A stretch of 32,738 nt of DNA, from positions 1 through 32,738 of the forward strand of contig JAIPMN010000103.1 in NCBI GenBank assembly GCA_020650975.1, written 5' to 3'. This DNA is from Apostichopus californicus (Eukaryota > Echinodermata > Holothuroidea > Aspidochirotida > Stichopodidae). The notes beneath the pieces are model-generated. The model had not been told where the DNA came from. It worked only from the letters and a program-made list of their open reading frames with translations, and searched no databases. This document shows positions 32,738 to 32,738 of the stretch, in pieces (position 1 is the first letter of the stretch; each line of letters begins with the position of its first letter). The position numbers were made by a program, and so were the translations under genes.

Positions 32738-32738
32738 T

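Noticed and set aside
1-32738. Retroviral, LTR, Polinton or other capsid-bearing element
   Set aside because: No long terminal repeats, polymerase, integrase or capsid-like frames were seen on either strand.

Overview
This window looks like animal genomic DNA that is almost entirely non-coding. It is AT-rich and full of short open frames, none longer than 144 codons. A rough estimate for this base composition puts the longest chance frame near 115 codons, so open reading frames alone prove nothing here. There is no bacterial-type gene packing. Instead there are T/C-tract + AG / GT splice-like signals, microsatellites, minisatellites, a SINE/LINE-type 3' tail with an (ATT)n run, a MITE-like element and an assembly gap. 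A marine invertebrate deuterostome, perhaps an echinoderm, fits the long G/C homopolymer runs, the 'GCGCTATATAAAT + ATT' tail and the general texture. That is a weak inference, and I cannot name the species.

The best reading is the inside of one long gene or its flanking gene desert: large introns with a few very short plus-strand candidate exons. Candidates lie at 355-416, 1908-1991, 10853-10892 (alternative end 10926), 21522-21596 and 29781-29817. The first three are phase-compatible when joined in order. The pieces are too short for me to recognise a protein family, and each could be chance. A minus-strand frame at 32042-32395, in locally CpG-rich DNA, is another weak gene candidate.

Layout: 1-9.4 kb is intron-like DNA with repeated G-rich patches. 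At 9.46-9.65 kb is a decayed hAT-like MITE. At 10.85 kb is a candidate exon behind a very strong pyrimidine tract. At 11.1-12.2 kb is a minisatellite with units of about 65-80 bp. At 13.4-14.0 kb a 280 bp segment is present twice around a 10-N gap, probably an assembly artefact. From 14.4 to 26.6 kb there are several blocks of balanced, higher-complexity, CpG-containing sequence with homeodomain-, Fox-, Sox- and TCF-like sites, set in simple AT-rich DNA. They look like conserved regulatory elements, though no alignment was possible. A 29-bp minisatellite (about 19 units) lies at 21.8-22.35 kb, a retroposon tail plus (ATT)n at 27.9-28.1 kb, an exon-like block at 29.78 kb, a three-copy 62-bp repeat at 30.6 kb and a terminal G15 run at 32.7 kb.

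I found no rRNA, tRNA, CRISPR, retroviral or Polinton-type element, and no clear novel gene system. The observations most worth checking are the candidate exons, the regulatory-like blocks, several perfect inverted repeats (including a paired TCF/LEF-like site and a palindromic homeodomain site) and the 29-bp array whose every unit carries a small palindrome.
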